Below are positions 44,711 through 55,292 of a stretch of 64,000 nt of DNA, piece by piece. The notes beneath the pieces were generated by a model. The model was not told the origin of the DNA. It saw only the letters and a program-made list of their open reading frames with translations, and ran no database searches. Source of the stretch: Chara braunii (Eukaryota > Streptophyta > Charophyceae > Charales > Characeae); NCBI GenBank assembly GCA_003427395.1, contig BFEA01001179.1, forward strand, positions 1 through 64,000. The letters run 5' to 3'. Position numbers and translations under genes: made by a program. Numbering within the stretch: position 1 is the stretch's first letter; each line of letters begins with the position of its first letter.

Positions 44711-45690
44711 TATATATTGAGTGTCCGCGCGGTCTACTGCGACCGTTCGTGAGGATTGAGGGATTTGTGTCAAGAGAAAAGGGAGATTCCCCTTTTGCCT
44801 TTGGTTTTTGGAATTATTGTAGCTGGACGTTGGTGTCCCCTTGACCTGCTCCAGGCCTCTAATGATGGAGCTCGTCTCTAGGACCATAAGGGGTGACCTC
44901 CACGAAGAGTCGGAGCCCATCTACAACCCACTCTGTGTAGGGTCCAAAAGAAGGTAGAAATCTCAATCGCCTTGGCGGTTGTCTAGCGTCGAGAGATTAC
45001 CCCTCTAGGCGCGTGTCAGCTGACACTTGAGTGTCGAACGCAACCCTCGAGACCATTGAGGATCACACGATCATGGGTGCTACATGGTACATCATCATTG
45101 CGACTGCTTGCATATTCAAGCATGGCTAGTCGGTATGAAAAAACCCTGCATCCGCGCGGTATTCATTATAAGTCCAGCGCGCGATACCTAACCGATTTTT
45201 GCATCGAAAGGTTATAGGTGAGATACAAAAGGGACTAGGAGTGTTTTGTGGGAGTATCTTGATTCTTTATTTTTGGCTTGGTGTTACGCGAGGTAAGAAG
45301 GATGCATCCTAGTCAGCCGGTGCCGAGCCGCGTTTGGGACTTCAGCCCCAAGTGCGTCAACTCGTGTATGGGTTTGATAGAGGCGTGCGGCCGCCTGCAC
45401 CCCCTATGCTACAACGCACGAGAAACGCTCTCGGCTGAGCCACCTCTATGATTGCAACTGAGTAGCTTTTGCATGTGGTTCAGTAGCTTAGCGGGGATAC
45501 TCCCGTTCAAGGGTGGTGACAACCCCTTGGGTGGAGGTAACTTATACCTTGCGTGACCGTATCCTGTCGTAGGGGTTCGCGAGAGGTATCGCTGGCGCAT
45601 TCAGCCGAAGCGACGATGAAGCTCCATCGTACCGCGATAAAAAGTCATGCACGAATCCTGCATCACCATGCGGAACCAATGCGCTGGACA
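44711..45690 (+). mobile_element. Long terminal repeat-like copy D of the tRNA-Asp retrotransposon
   Basis: It matches copy C from about 17823 onward (GAGTGTCC, GAGAAAAGGGAGAT, CCCCTTTTGCCTTT, the proximal block). It ends GCTGGACA at 45690, followed by GG and a degraded PBS. The outer part present in copies C and E is absent, because the Helitron end abuts it. Confidence 0.7.
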
Positions 45691-45692
45691 GG

Positions 45693-45718
45693 TGGCGGTG
45701 GTGTGATTGCCTGGGATC
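45693..45718 (+). promoter_or_regulatory. Degraded tRNA-Asp primer-binding site (copy D)
   Basis: TGGCGGTGGTGTGATTGCCT is followed by GGGATC. The start TGGCG and the TTGCC-TGGGATC end agree with the tRNA-Asp complement, but the middle is altered and lengthened. Position, two bases after the LTR CA end, supports the call. Confidence 0.5.
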
Positions 45719-46105
45719 TCGGTTGCGTAATGGGATCCTTAGATATCGAACCCAGGTTAGAAGCAAACTGATGATCCTAGTAAAACGACAATTTTTATTA
45801 TTGATTAGACTTGATGTGTATTTTAAATGATACAAGGTTAAGAGTAGCTAAAGCCTACTATTCTTCCAATGTCAAAATTTTTGAAGTCTTGGATAAGGGC
45901 AAAACTTGTCTGATATGGCTAAAGTAGAGTGTGGTGGTATCAGCAAGGTCATGCCCGTGTAGTGAAACTGAGTGAAATGTGAAAATAGTTATTGTGATAG
46001 AAAATAACGGATAAAAGGGGGGAGTAGTATAAAAGTAGGTTAATGCTCTGAATGTGGTACTTGATATTTTCTTAACAGGAAGGTTTGAGCTGAGATTGGG
46101 AAAAA

Positions 46106-46701
46106 ATGGTGGAAGGGAATGAGGTCGATGGTGAAGAGGAGAGAATGACGGTGGACGTCCTGGTTGAGGCCTTGGACCGACAAGAGGTGGCACGAGGCCA
46201 GATTCCCAGAATCGACAACTTTTTATTCAAAGGTGAAAGGGTCACCGATTGGTTAGAGGTGGTTGAGCAAGCCATGGTTGCATTGCTTGAGGCTACAAAG
46301 TTCAGGCGCATCTTGAAGTATGTGTGGTATGAACTTCATCCAGAAGTGAACAAGGTCATAGCGGGCGCGCATGAAAGTTGGAACAAGTTCAAAGATGAAA
46401 TGCAAAGGAGATTCTGGGGGACAACCTGTTGACCGTAGCCGATTTGGAGGCCATGAGTAGGAACGATTATAAGACCGTCGGTGACCTCACAGCTGAGTTC
46501 AAAAAGAAGGCTAAGAAAGTTCCTAGTATCTCGGAAGAAGAGCAGTGCACCATTTTTCTTGGGTTTTTCTCAGTTTCGAAAGCACAGGAATTGACAAATC
46601 ATGGGGGAGTTGAAGAGAAGCTAACGTGGGCTACGAGGTTTATCAGTTCCAAATACGCCAACACAGACGGAAGTGAAACAAACACCCACGAACAAGTGTG
46701 A
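46106..46701 (+). pseudogene. gag: Ty3/gypsy-type gag (copy D)
   Basis: The best-preserved gag N-terminal half in the window. Frame 46106-46432 reads MTVDVLVEALDRQEVARGQI, DNFLFKGERVTDWLEVVEQA, FRRILKYVWYELHPEVNKVI and ESWNKFKDEMQRRF. A frameshift near 46415 leads to 46429-46701 with LTVADLEAMSRNDYKTVGDL, EFKKKAKKVPSISEEEQCTI and GGVEEKLTWAT, the same order as copies A and C. The C-terminal part with the RLTKAQRKQR motif and the zinc knuckle is missing. It lies about 390 bases after the PBS remnant. Sequence of another origin starts shortly after 46700. Confidence 0.8.
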
Positions 46702-46740
46702 GGAGCCGCCAAAACCAGCTTAACCACCGGGGCGAACTGG

Positions 46741-47202
46741 TTAAGAACTGTGTGTCATTTTTCTCGAAAACTTATAACCCCGATTGTTGAATGTGTCCTT
46801 AGCGATGTACTTAGGATACGAGTCTTTGACGATACCCCGTTTGGCATCGTCATCAGACCCATCAGACAAAGCAGTAACACTTTCAATAGACGCTGCCACA
46901 TGTTTTTGTAAAACTTCCTCCTTATCTATTCCACAAGCCTTCAGAACCCTAACAACTCTCTCGGAAAGGCGAGGCATCTGGACCCTTTTAAACAACCCTA
47001 CACTTGACGAGGATTTCTTCGATAAAGCGGCCAATGACCTCCCTGAGAAAGATTTTCCGCGCAAGGCTTTTGAAGGCTTCATGGGCAGGGACATTGACAA
47101 CCTCACACCCGTAAAACATAGAAAACAACCCACAACCCACAAGTTTTTTTTTAACAAGTGGTAATAGCTACATGAGCCCATCAGATCAATCTGGATGACC
47201 AT
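46741..47202 (-). CDS. Unrecognised coding-like ORF
   Basis: An open frame of 153 residues with a plausible protein composition (KKSSSSVGLFKRVQMPRLSE, RVVRVLKACGIDKEEVLQKH, DGSDDDAKRGIVKD). The opposite strand is also open over most of this stretch, so the coding strand is uncertain. No family is recognised. It lies downstream, on the same strand, of the ParB/methyltransferase-like gene and could be a decayed further part of it. Confidence 0.3.
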   Translation of the reverse strand: MVIQIDLMGSCSYYHLLKKNLWVVGCFLCFTGVRLSMSLPMKPSKALRGKSFSGRSLAALSKKSSSSVGLFKRVQMPRLSERVVRVLKACGIDKEEVLQKHVAASIESVTALSDGSDDDAKRGIVKDSYPKYIAKDTFNNRGYKFSRKMTHSS

Positions 47203-47265
47203 AGAGCCGAACAGTGACAGATATGCGAGTGCTACTATTCACATATCTTACCGTGCTCCGAAGTT

Positions 47266-49497
47266 CTTCTTCGAGTGAAATCGGCCTCCTGTCGCGCCAC
47301 TGTGCCAACGTCCACGGAGGATTCGATGTTCGGCACCTCGACCACAGTTGAGTCGCTAACCAGCTCGATGGCAGCAAAGTCGCTAACCAACTCGATGGCT
47401 TCCGGTACTGACGACAAACGCTCGATCACCTTGTTCTTCACCGCAGCGGGTGGATGGAGAATCACGATCTTTCCGCTTTGGATCCATGTGGAGAGGCATC
47501 GTCAACCTAGACTCACTATGCACAGTCGGTTCGGTATCCTTGACGCCGACCGACACCTCACTGCCAAAAAGTCGAGCTTCTACCACGCGTTCTTTGCCTT
47601 CCTCATTGCCAAGAAGTTGAGCTTCCACCACAGGTTCTTCTTCGCCTTCCACATCGCCAAGAAGTCGAGCTTCCACAAACGTCCACGCACGTCCTTCCTC
47701 CCCACGGTCTTTGCCTTCTACAAACGTCCATTGACCTCCCTTAACGTCATCCTCTTGCGTCGTCAATGGCGACCCACTGTGCAGAACCTCTTCGGTATCC
47801 CCGATGTTGATGGTATTTTCCGATGAGCCCAGGAGAATTTCCTTTTCCCACACAACATGCGCTTCCTATAAGAGTTCCTCTTCCCCCCGAGTTGTTGTAC
47901 TCTTGCTCTCAAAATCGACGGATGCACCCTCTGAAGCATGACATTGATGCTCGCTAGCCCCGGTCTCCAACACTCCTGCACCGAGCCCCTCCAACACTTT
48001 GTGAGGCGGCCAGTGTTGAGTCTCCTCTTCCCGCTGCACAACATGCGCTTCCTGCGAGAGCTCCTCTTCCCCCGGAGTTGTTGTACTCTTGCTCTCAAAG
48101 TCGATGGACGCACCCTCTGAAGCATGACATTGACTCTCGATAGCCCCGGTGTCCAACACTCCTGCAGCGGGCCCCTCCAGCACTTTGCGAGACGGCCAGT
48201 GTTTAGTCTCCTCTTCCCGCTGCACAACATGCGCTTCCTGCGAGAGCTCCTCTTCCCCCGGAGCTGCTGTACTCTTGCTCTCAAAGTCGACGGACGCACC
48301 CTCTGAAGCATGACATTGACACTCGCTAGCCCCGGTCTCCAACACTCCTGCAGCAGGCCCCTCCAGCACTTTGCGAGACGGCCAGTCTTGAGTCACAACA
48401 ATTGAGAACGACGGTGAGCAGGGGAACACTGTGCCCAATTGAAGATGTTGCGGGTTGGACCTCACATTTTCTTCGCCCTGCAGAATTGTAGCGTGAGCAG
48501 CACTGCCGGCGGACGGCCCACAGGGGGACATCGGTAACTCCAAATCTATTCGGACTTTGCGGCGCTCCCTAGAGCTCAGGGAGTTGATGCTCACACCTTC
48601 GCTCCTTCGCAATGCAGGCATCCCGGCATCCAGGCAAACCGAAGACGCAGTTCCTAGTAAGGAATGGTTTTGTCGCTTAGGAGATGTCACCGTACGCTGC
48701 AGACGTTCGCCTTCTTCCAAGGGGTGCAGGACCAAGGTGTTGTCCACAGGATACGCTGGCTGCGTACTGTGGCACGGACTCTCCTTGGCATCATGAAACA
48801 AAGTCCTCGCAGACAAGTGCGAATATACTCGCACTTGATAAGACCTCAGGGCGGCCTCGTCTCGCATGTCGGAAGCTCGACTCCCTTCGCAGTGGCTTTC
48901 AGATCCCCTCGACTCGCGACTCCCGAAAGCTTTATGCTTTCCGCCCGACCCCTGTCTGCCTGACCCCTTTTCGCCGGACCCCTTTCCGCCGGACCCCTTT
49001 GATCCAGACGACGTTACGCGTGACCCCTTTCCGGCAGACCGATTTTCTCCAGAACCCTCTCCCCCCGACCCATTCCCCTCTGCTTTGTCAGCACCAGATC
49101 ATGAGCCGTCTGCTCCGTCACCTTCTCCACCAGATTTTGAGCCGTCTCCTCCGTCACCTCCTCCACTTCCTCCCGTATGCTGACCACCAGCTGGAGGTTG
49201 CGGCATGCGCCAATCAATGCCACTGGACAGTGTCGTTTCAAGTATGTAGAAAGGCGCTCAAAACTCCAACATTTTGTTGTCGTAGAGCTCGTCGAGCTTT
49301 TGGCGTGCATACGCATTGACTACCTGTGGGCTCCTTTCGGGGTTTACTACACTCAAATGCTCCACTAGAGCTTCTCTGGTCTTTTTCTTAAATAGACCCG
49401 CTCCCAGTCTGTTTAGGCCACTCCACTTGTCGTCGACTTCCTTCATTGCCATGACTCACTTTCCATTCTTTAGAGCAGGTTTGAATTTCCTGGGGTG
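47266..49497 (-). pseudogene. C-terminal region: linker, 62-residue repeats, acidic tail
   Basis: After a stop at 49498 the reading goes on with GKWVMAMKEVDDKWSGLNRL, NAYARQKLDELYDNKMLEF and QPPAGGQHTGGSGGGDGGDG, then a low-complexity Gly/Ser/Lys linker (about 49080-48930). A 333-residue open frame (48867-47866) begins MRDEAALRSYQVRVYSHLSA and contains three 186-bp units (marker CACTTTG at 48367, 48181 and 47995). Each has SRKVLEGPAAGVLETGA, CQCHASEGASVDFESKS and EEELSQEAHVVQREEET. Then an acidic tail (47853-47383) repeats VEARLLGDVEGEEEPVVEAQ-type phrases, and VVEVPNIESSVDVGTVARQE follows. The function is unknown. The repeats look like a flexible acidic array. Confidence 0.6.
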
Positions 49498-50930
49498 TCA
49501 GGCGACATTGTGGCCCCAGACATCCTCTGCTCTTAACCGGTGGTGCTTCCCGTCGAAGAAGAGCTTATCATTCTCCCAGGTATCATGGTCCTTGGGGAGT
49601 TTGTCGGCAAGCGCGTATTCATAGTCTCGCTCTTCTTCCCCGTCATCAGACGATAGGTCCTCGATTGTTTCGCGCTCAAATGCACGCTTTAAACCGGCAG
49701 GGGACGTGCTATATCTCCGAGAACCACCTTCCCCTTCATCATGAACCTGTGTCACCACCCGAGGACATGGCACGGACTCGAAATCGAAGGTTTCGAAGTC
49801 GCTGACCTCCTCCATGTCTTCAGCGTCGAAAGGGTCGTCCTCGTCAAACTGCGCCTTGTAGTTCTCGAGGGTTAGTTGTTCTGCCATCAAGAAGAAAACA
49901 TGCTCCAACCTTTTCAGGAAATTTGAGACAGACTCCTTGGGTGCACCGTGGTAAGCATTCAGCACACCGAACACCAGGTTTCTTCGTCGATTGTATTTCA
50001 GGTCGGTCTGAGCAGGTGGTCCTGGTTGGAAAAGAAACTCCCAAACCTCCATCATTTTCCTCTCGGACAATTTCCAATACATATCACGTTTGGGATCCCA
50101 GTCTCGTTCGCCTGTGGTCTGGACAAAAGAGCAATGGTTGCGAGGGTCCCCGACGCGTGTCTTCACGAACTTGTGAAGGTAGTCGATCATCTTCGCCTCA
50201 TCCTGTAACGCAACAATGTTCCGACCGCTCCATAGGAGCTCCCAAACGACAGATGCATGCGCCTTCCCAAAGAAAAAATCAGTTTGCCCAACTCCACAAA
50301 AGTTTTCGAGTAGACGAATTAGATAAGTTGGTTTTCGTTCCCTGTCCCTGTAAGTAGCTCCTTGAACACTTGTCACACTGTCGTCCTCCCACTGGCTGCG
50401 AGGGAACTTGTCCTCGTCTGCCACGTCGAAAAAGGCAACAGCCTGTCCCGAAGGGTCGAAAGAAAAGCCAACTTTTGAGCGGGCCGCCCCTGCGGGTTCG
50501 GCTGGACTTGGAGCATTCACACGGGGGCGCTTCGATGGACTACCGTCCGGGAACACTGCGACTGTGTTGTCTGCTAAGTTATCACTATTGAAAACAGTGT
50601 ACAGGCGATCATATTCCTCAATCAGCATATTGCCTTTCCAGATTGTGGACTTCCTTTGTGCATGGCGCACCTACTTCCCTGTCCTCACGTGATGAACGCT
50701 AAGCTTGGTCAAGCCTTTCAAGAAACTGAGCTCCCAATACGATGGGAAGAAGACCACAAGTGTCAGTGCCTTGGCGATAGGGTTTGGAGAACGTCTTGCA
50801 AGGAGGCGAAATCGTCTTCTTGCCAATCTGACTGGAGTGTGGGATCACACAAATCGAGGACGTACTAGTTGCATACGTAGTGTCGCACAATCTCGCGGAT
50901 CTTAGTGAGACAAATGTGAGTTTGGGAAGG
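49498..50930 (-). pseudogene. Methyltransferase-like core and acidic region
   Basis: Around 50867-50800 the reading is YVLDLCDPTLQSDWQEDDF, SLQDVLQTLSPRH and, after a one-base shift, VVFFPSYWELSFLKGLTKL. This resembles the DPP(Y/W) motif IV strand, helix and next strand of amino-methyltransferases. The 390-residue frame 50670-49498 then has RKPTYLIRLLENFCGVGQT and DFFFGKAHASVVWELLWSGR-NIVAL. That resembles motif X plus the SAM-binding motif I (K-P-x-x-L-I … G-D-x-V-L-D-x-F-x-G-x-G … G-R-x-x-x-x-x-E). Motif IV before motif I is the permuted order of beta-class N6A/N4C enzymes. The motif I Gly/Ser pattern and the DPPY box are not canonical, so activity is doubtful. RRRNLVFGVLNAYHGAPKES and a strongly acidic region (FDEDDPFDAEDMEEVSDFE) follow. 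Confidence 0.45.
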
Positions 50931-52440
50931 CGGACAACCGAAAGGAATAAGGCTGGTAAAGCAGTTAAGTTTGTGCCATTTAATGTACCTCACATCCCCG
51001 CTGACCCTGATCATGTCTTGGACTTCTTCCTCTGTTCGTCGCAAGATGGACCGGACAGACTTCTCGAAGGATTTAGGAAACCACTCATCATCATACAGTT
51101 TCTTCGTTTTGTCGAGGGACTCCTTCTCGTACAGAAGACAACGTTTGCAAGTGTTCACGTAGTCCATCGTGTCGTGGAAATGCTTCCTCAATTCGACCCA
51201 CACCTGCTTTGTGAGGCCCTACGGCGCGAACTCCGCCAGAAGCTGCTCTTCGGTCCGAAAAAACTGGCTTCCATAGCGCCAAACCTTTGCGTCCTCCTCA
51301 AATTCAATGAACAAAATATAGTGGAACATGCGAAGCATTATTCGATCCACTTTCCTCGTCGTGACCATCTCTTTAACTCCCGGCTTATGTTGTCGTTTGA
51401 GATGCTTGCCCACCGATTGCACGAACACTCCCTTAAGCGCAAGAATGTCCTCGAGGATCGACATTTTTTCGTCATCGGTCATGTAAGCGAGAGATTGCCA
51501 ACAAAGCATATCTGGCTCCTTCACGACGACGAATAACTTGTCATCCAAATATTTTTTCTTTTATAGTCTAAGGCGGAGGGACCCGAACTAGCCACCCCAT
51601 CTTTGTCTCACCAACTGCCCCTCTCGAGCCCATTTCTAGAATAGCTTGAATCCCTGGCGATTTGTCAGGCATTTATTTGTCAGTCTTCGACAACGGCGTC
51701 TTCCCGTCTCCGCCCAATAACTTTCCCTCGACCCACTTATCGTAAAACATCATTTCTTTCCAGAAAACCTCATCATCGGTCGTCACGAGTGACAACCATT
51801 GCCTCAATGCATGGCAAATAGCCACAACTTTATCCTTGTCGGCGAGCGTTGTCGGATTACGTGCCATCCTCCAATGAGCGTCATTGGGACTCTTTCCCAA
51901 AAGCAGCGTATGTTACTCGAAAAACGCTTGTTGTTCGGCCTCCTTACCGGAAGGGTTTCCTTGAGGCTTGAATAGTCACCGGCCTTCCCTAGTTCTCCCA
52001 TGCCTCCCGATGTCCTTGAAAGCGGCCTTCTGCGAACGCTACATAGATATCGTGTGTCTTGTGTTCTCCGCTAGATTGACCTACAAATACCCCCCTAAGT
52101 CTTCATCGGAGAACCACACGAATCTCGCTGGCGATGAGTGCATCTTTCATAATTCAAATATTGGCTCACCATCCAATTCCTTCACAGCAGCCACGATGCA
52201 TTGTTCATTCACGGGGTAATAAAAATATTTGTCCTTGTCCTCTGGCTTAAAAACATCCATGTGAACCCTATGAGCTCTCTCCGGCTTCTGCGTCACCGGC
52301 TTGTAGATGAGAGCCATATATTTGTCTTCTTATCACGGAACTACCTTAGCATTGCATTCTTGATATCCTCCACACCATCCCGAGAGAGACTGTGGTGATT
52401 ATAATATTTTTCCCACGACGGGATGTCGCAGACCTTCCTA
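50931..52440 (-). pseudogene. ParB/DGQHR-like segment and helical linker
   Basis: 52460-52341 reads QLVIDPRKVCDIPSWEKYYN and DGVEDIKNAMLR. After a shift, 52320-52145 reads MALIYKPVTQKPERAHRVHM, KPEDKDKYFYYPVNEQCIVA and AVKELDGEPIF. In ParB-like domains a …YxVxDGxHRxxAAxxL strand-loop-helix is diagnostic. Here VNEQCIVAAVKEL keeps the loop-helix shape, but the G-x-H-R residues are altered. The rest (51900-50865) is helix-rich: LADKDKVVAICHALRQWLSL, VWRYGSQFFRTEEQLLAEFA, VWVELRKHFHDTMDYVNTCK, KRCLLYEKESLDKTKKLYDD and RYIKWHKLNCFTSLIPFGCP. Several stops occur. Assignment to ParB is by eye and tentative. Confidence 0.4.
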
Positions 52441-52479
52441 GGGTCGATGACCAGTTGAATTGGGTGCTCCTCCACGATG

Positions 52480-52929
52480 TCACCGCCGCCGCTTCGTCCT
52501 CCGAGCTTTCTTCGGGCGATCGTCTTCTTCAACTGCCAGTTTCCTTTTAGATTTTTCGGAAGGTTCTCCCGCGTTGGCAATGCCTTGACGAGCCGAATCT
52601 CCTTCACGCATAGCTTCCGCGGTTTGCCCTTCGCCGATGGTCGAACCGCCGACCCTCTTCGGTTTCTTACTTATTGTTGCAGGTTCTTGTTTCCACTGCC
52701 TCTTTTTGACTTCTTCTTCTTGTCCGCCACGCATCCTTGGCGGCTTTTTTTCCAAGGCACATTCCCCGACGTCACCTTCATCCTCATCAATCATCAACTC
52801 CAAGGATTCTTTCATCCTCTTCATGTATCTGGTTCGTTCTGCCACCTCATCTTGTACCGTCTTCTGCCGCTCTCGCTTCTTCTCCGAAGAAGTCGGCTCC
52901 TCTCGAGAGTTGTCGTGCGCAACGCCCAT
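52480..52929 (-). pseudogene. Basic, NLS-like region of the large gene
   Basis: An open frame of 149 residues rich in Lys, Arg, Glu and Ser: SEKKRERQKTVQDEVAERTR, ELMIDEDEGDVGECALEKKP, ISKKPKRVGG and RPKKARRTKRRR at the end. The KKPKR and KKARRTKRRR clusters look like nuclear localisation signals. The segment is predicted to be disordered. It lies between the N-terminal domain and the ParB-like segment on the same strand. Confidence 0.45.
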
Positions 52930-53029
52930 CCCTCCAACCTCATTCCCTCCAACCTCTTGTCCTGAACTGTCGGATTCTCTACTCGCCTCATCCCGAAGCG
53001 AATACGTGTCACCCTAACAGCGTAACTTG

Positions 53030-53747
53030 AGGATTTTCGGTGTGGCGACCCGATGAGTCCCTGCATCTGGAGAAGTCAAGGAAGGCAGAGGATCGACAGA
53101 CATGCAACTAGAAGGACTCGGGCCGACCTGCAGTTGACTCCTGTCCGCCTGCCCCACGCCCTGACCCTCAGTGTCGTGAATAATACTTTCGTGCCCTAGT
53201 TTCGTGAGAGGGGTTTCTTGAGCTAAGTCGGACGACCCCTCAGGGCTGGTAGAAGCCGGAAAACATAATCTCGTGGAAGAATCGGACGCTCTTTTGGCAC
53301 CTTCAGCGCAAGATCGAGATATTCCACTGGATGTGGAAGAGGCCTGCTTTTGCTATCGTAAAACTCTTTGAAATGACGGCAACGAAGCATGTTCGAGCCA
53401 TACCCCACGAAATTCTTGATCGAAACCATCACACCCTTGGCACCTTTGCAAGGTAGTCTGCGCATGTCGTATAAAATGGTAGTCTGCAGCTTGAGCAAGG
53501 CTCCAGACTGTTTCTGGGACGAAAGGATGGTACCGACAGGATAAACGTGGTCAACTCCCTTAGTGTCCAGAAAGGAAGCGGGCCGCATGAAAACAACTGG
53601 CCCAACAAGGTTCCCGTCGACAACGAAGTCCAAAAACCATTGTGTATCCTTCGAATGAAGATATTGAGGAGGAGATTGTGTAAGACTTCATCCCTTCTCG
53701 GGGGCAAACGCCCCAACGCTTGTCGATGTTTTCTTCGCGGACGTCAT
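53030..53747 (-). pseudogene. N-terminal region of the large gene
   Basis: The putative start ATG is at 53747-53745 (MTSAKKTSTSVGAFAPEKG), followed by an in-frame TGA at 53690-53688. The same frame then stays open to 53223: VVDGNLVGPVVFMRPASFLD, VDHVYPVGTILSSQKQSGAL, LQTTILYDMRRLPCKGAKGV, VMVSIKNFVGYGSNMLRCRH and PVEYLDLALKVPKERPIL. It looks like a compact beta-rich folded domain, and I recognise no family. Just upstream the motif TACGCCCAACCCTA is duplicated (53749-53790), perhaps part of a promoter or leader. From 53222 to 53030 the frame is broken. Confidence 0.45.
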
Positions 53748-53839
53748 TTTACGCCCAACCCTAGACTAATACGCCCAACCCTACACTAAATTGGATGGCC
53801 GGGAGGAAAGCCACGAGGTTTTCCTAAGAGTACAACAAC

Positions 53840-54780
53840 AAATTGCGAACTAACTCGGAGTTGTGGAAATAAAGGGCCAAAACGATGTACAAGATGAGTG
53901 TTTGAAATGCACACGAAGTCACAAACAATTGGGTAAGAGGGAGGAAAGACAATACTCCTCTGGCAGAGTGAGTTGGGAGGAAAGATAACAACTCCTCTGA
54001 CAGAGTGCGAACCAACTCGCAGTCCTGAAAATGGAGAAAGAGGCGGCTTATCTTGGGAAAAGTGCGAACTAACTCGGAGTTGTGGAAATGAAGACCTCTA
54101 TAACACGTACCACATGTTTATCGACAAGTGCCAACTGAATCAGAGTTCTGGAGAAAAGACAACAATTCCAACTTGCAGTTCCGGAAATGAAGAACTCACA
54201 TTCAAGAATGAGTCGGCTTATCGGAGTTGTGGAAATGAAGACATCTACAACACGTACCACATGGGTATCGACAAGTGTGAACTAACTCGCAGTTCTCGAG
54301 AAAATACAACAATTCCAACTCGGAGTTCTGGAAATGAGGAACTCACGTTTAAGAAAGAGGCGGCTTATCTTGGTGAAAGTGCGAACTAACTCAGAGTTAT
54401 GGAAATGAAGACCTAAAACACGTACAACATGGGTGTTGAGAAGTGCGAACTAACTCGGAGTTCTGGGTACCGAGGGCAACAACTCCTCCAACAATCTAAG
54501 TCGTAAAGTGCAAACTAACACTTCTGGAAATGAAGAACGCACTTTCAAGAAAGAGGCGGATTATCTTGGGGAAAGTGCGAACTAACTCGGAGTTCTGGAT
54601 ACGAAGGGCGACAAGTCGTCCAACACTGTAGGTCGCAAAGTGCAAACTAACTCGCAGTTGTAACTCCTCCAGCACTATAGGTCGCAAACTGCGAACTAAC
54701 TCGCAGTTGCGGATCAGTTTCTACCTCAGTGGGATAGATGAACAAAAACTGCGAATTAATTCGGCCTTCTAGAAATGGCA
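53840..54780. repeat. Array of palindromic GTGCGAACTAACTCGGAGTT motifs
   Basis: About 15 copies of GTGCGAACTAACTCGGAGTT or close variants, usually followed by CTGGAAATGAAG. They lie near 53845, 54005, 54062, 54130, 54276, 54378, 54440, 54574, 54639, 54683 and 54748 with partial ones between. The core AACTC-G-GAGTT is a perfect 5-bp-arm palindrome. Spacing is irregular (45-120 bases). A related motif, GTGCGAATTAATTCGTAGTT, occurs at 31691, 32587 and 32671. No ORF of note is present. Confidence 0.75.
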
Positions 54781-54792
54781 CATACGAATACC

Positions 54793-54823
<31 letters not shown>

Positions 54824-54938
54824 GTCTGGTCGGCGAGCTCACAAGGGATAGATGAACGAAAACCGGGAATTGATTCGAGGTTCAACATGGGCACTGATGA
54901 GTATCAGTTGCTATATATATATATATATATATATATAT
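54793..54938. repeat. (TA)n microsatellites
   Basis: TA repeats at 54793-54823 (with one CA) and at 54912-54938, separated by a stretch without a gene. Confidence 0.95.
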
Positions 54939-55018
54939 TCGTTGCGCGCTGTTCACGTTCGCCCGAACGTGTTCGTGCGGGCGCGAACATCTTCTTTTTT
55001 TTTTTTTTTTTTTTTTTT

Positions 55019-55262
55019 NNNNNNNNNNNNNNNNNNNNNNNNNNNNNNNNNNNNNNNNNNNNNNNNNNNNNNNNNNNNNNNNNNNNNNNNNNNNNNNNNN
55101 NNNNNNNNNNNNNNNNNNNNNNNNNNNNNNNNNNNNNNNNNNNNNNNNNNNNNNNNNNNNNNNNNNNNNNNNNNNNNNNNNNNNNNNNNNNNNNNNNNNN
55201 NNNNNNNNNNNNNNNNNNNNNNNNNNNNNNNNNNNNNNNNNNNNNNNNNNNNNNNNNNNNNN
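55019..55262. other. Assembly gap (244 N)
   Basis: Run of N directly after a 24-base T homopolymer. Frames across it are meaningless. Confidence 0.99.
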
Positions 55263-55292
55263 CGCGCGTAATGCAATGTCTGGCATTGTCTG

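Larger units (their letters stand above)
47266..53747 (-). pseudogene. Large decayed gene: putative ParB-like / DNA amino-methyltransferase-like protein
   Basis: Same-strand fragments from 53747 down to 47266 form one gene-like series: (1) an unrecognised N-terminal domain, (2) a basic Lys/Arg/Glu-rich region, (3) a ParB/DGQHR-like segment, (4) a helical linker, (5) a segment with permuted amino-methyltransferase motif order, (6) an acidic region, (7) a Gly/Ser/Lys linker, (8) three 62-residue repeats and an acidic tail. ParB-like plus methyltransferase fusions are known in phages and bacteria. If the reading is right, this is a nuclear, multicopy relative, since a second partial copy lies at 39549-41628. 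It has many stops and frameshifts, no retroviral domain, and palindromic repeats upstream (53840-54780). The unity of the series is an inference from order, strand and continuous coding character. Parts are described separately. Confidence 0.5.
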
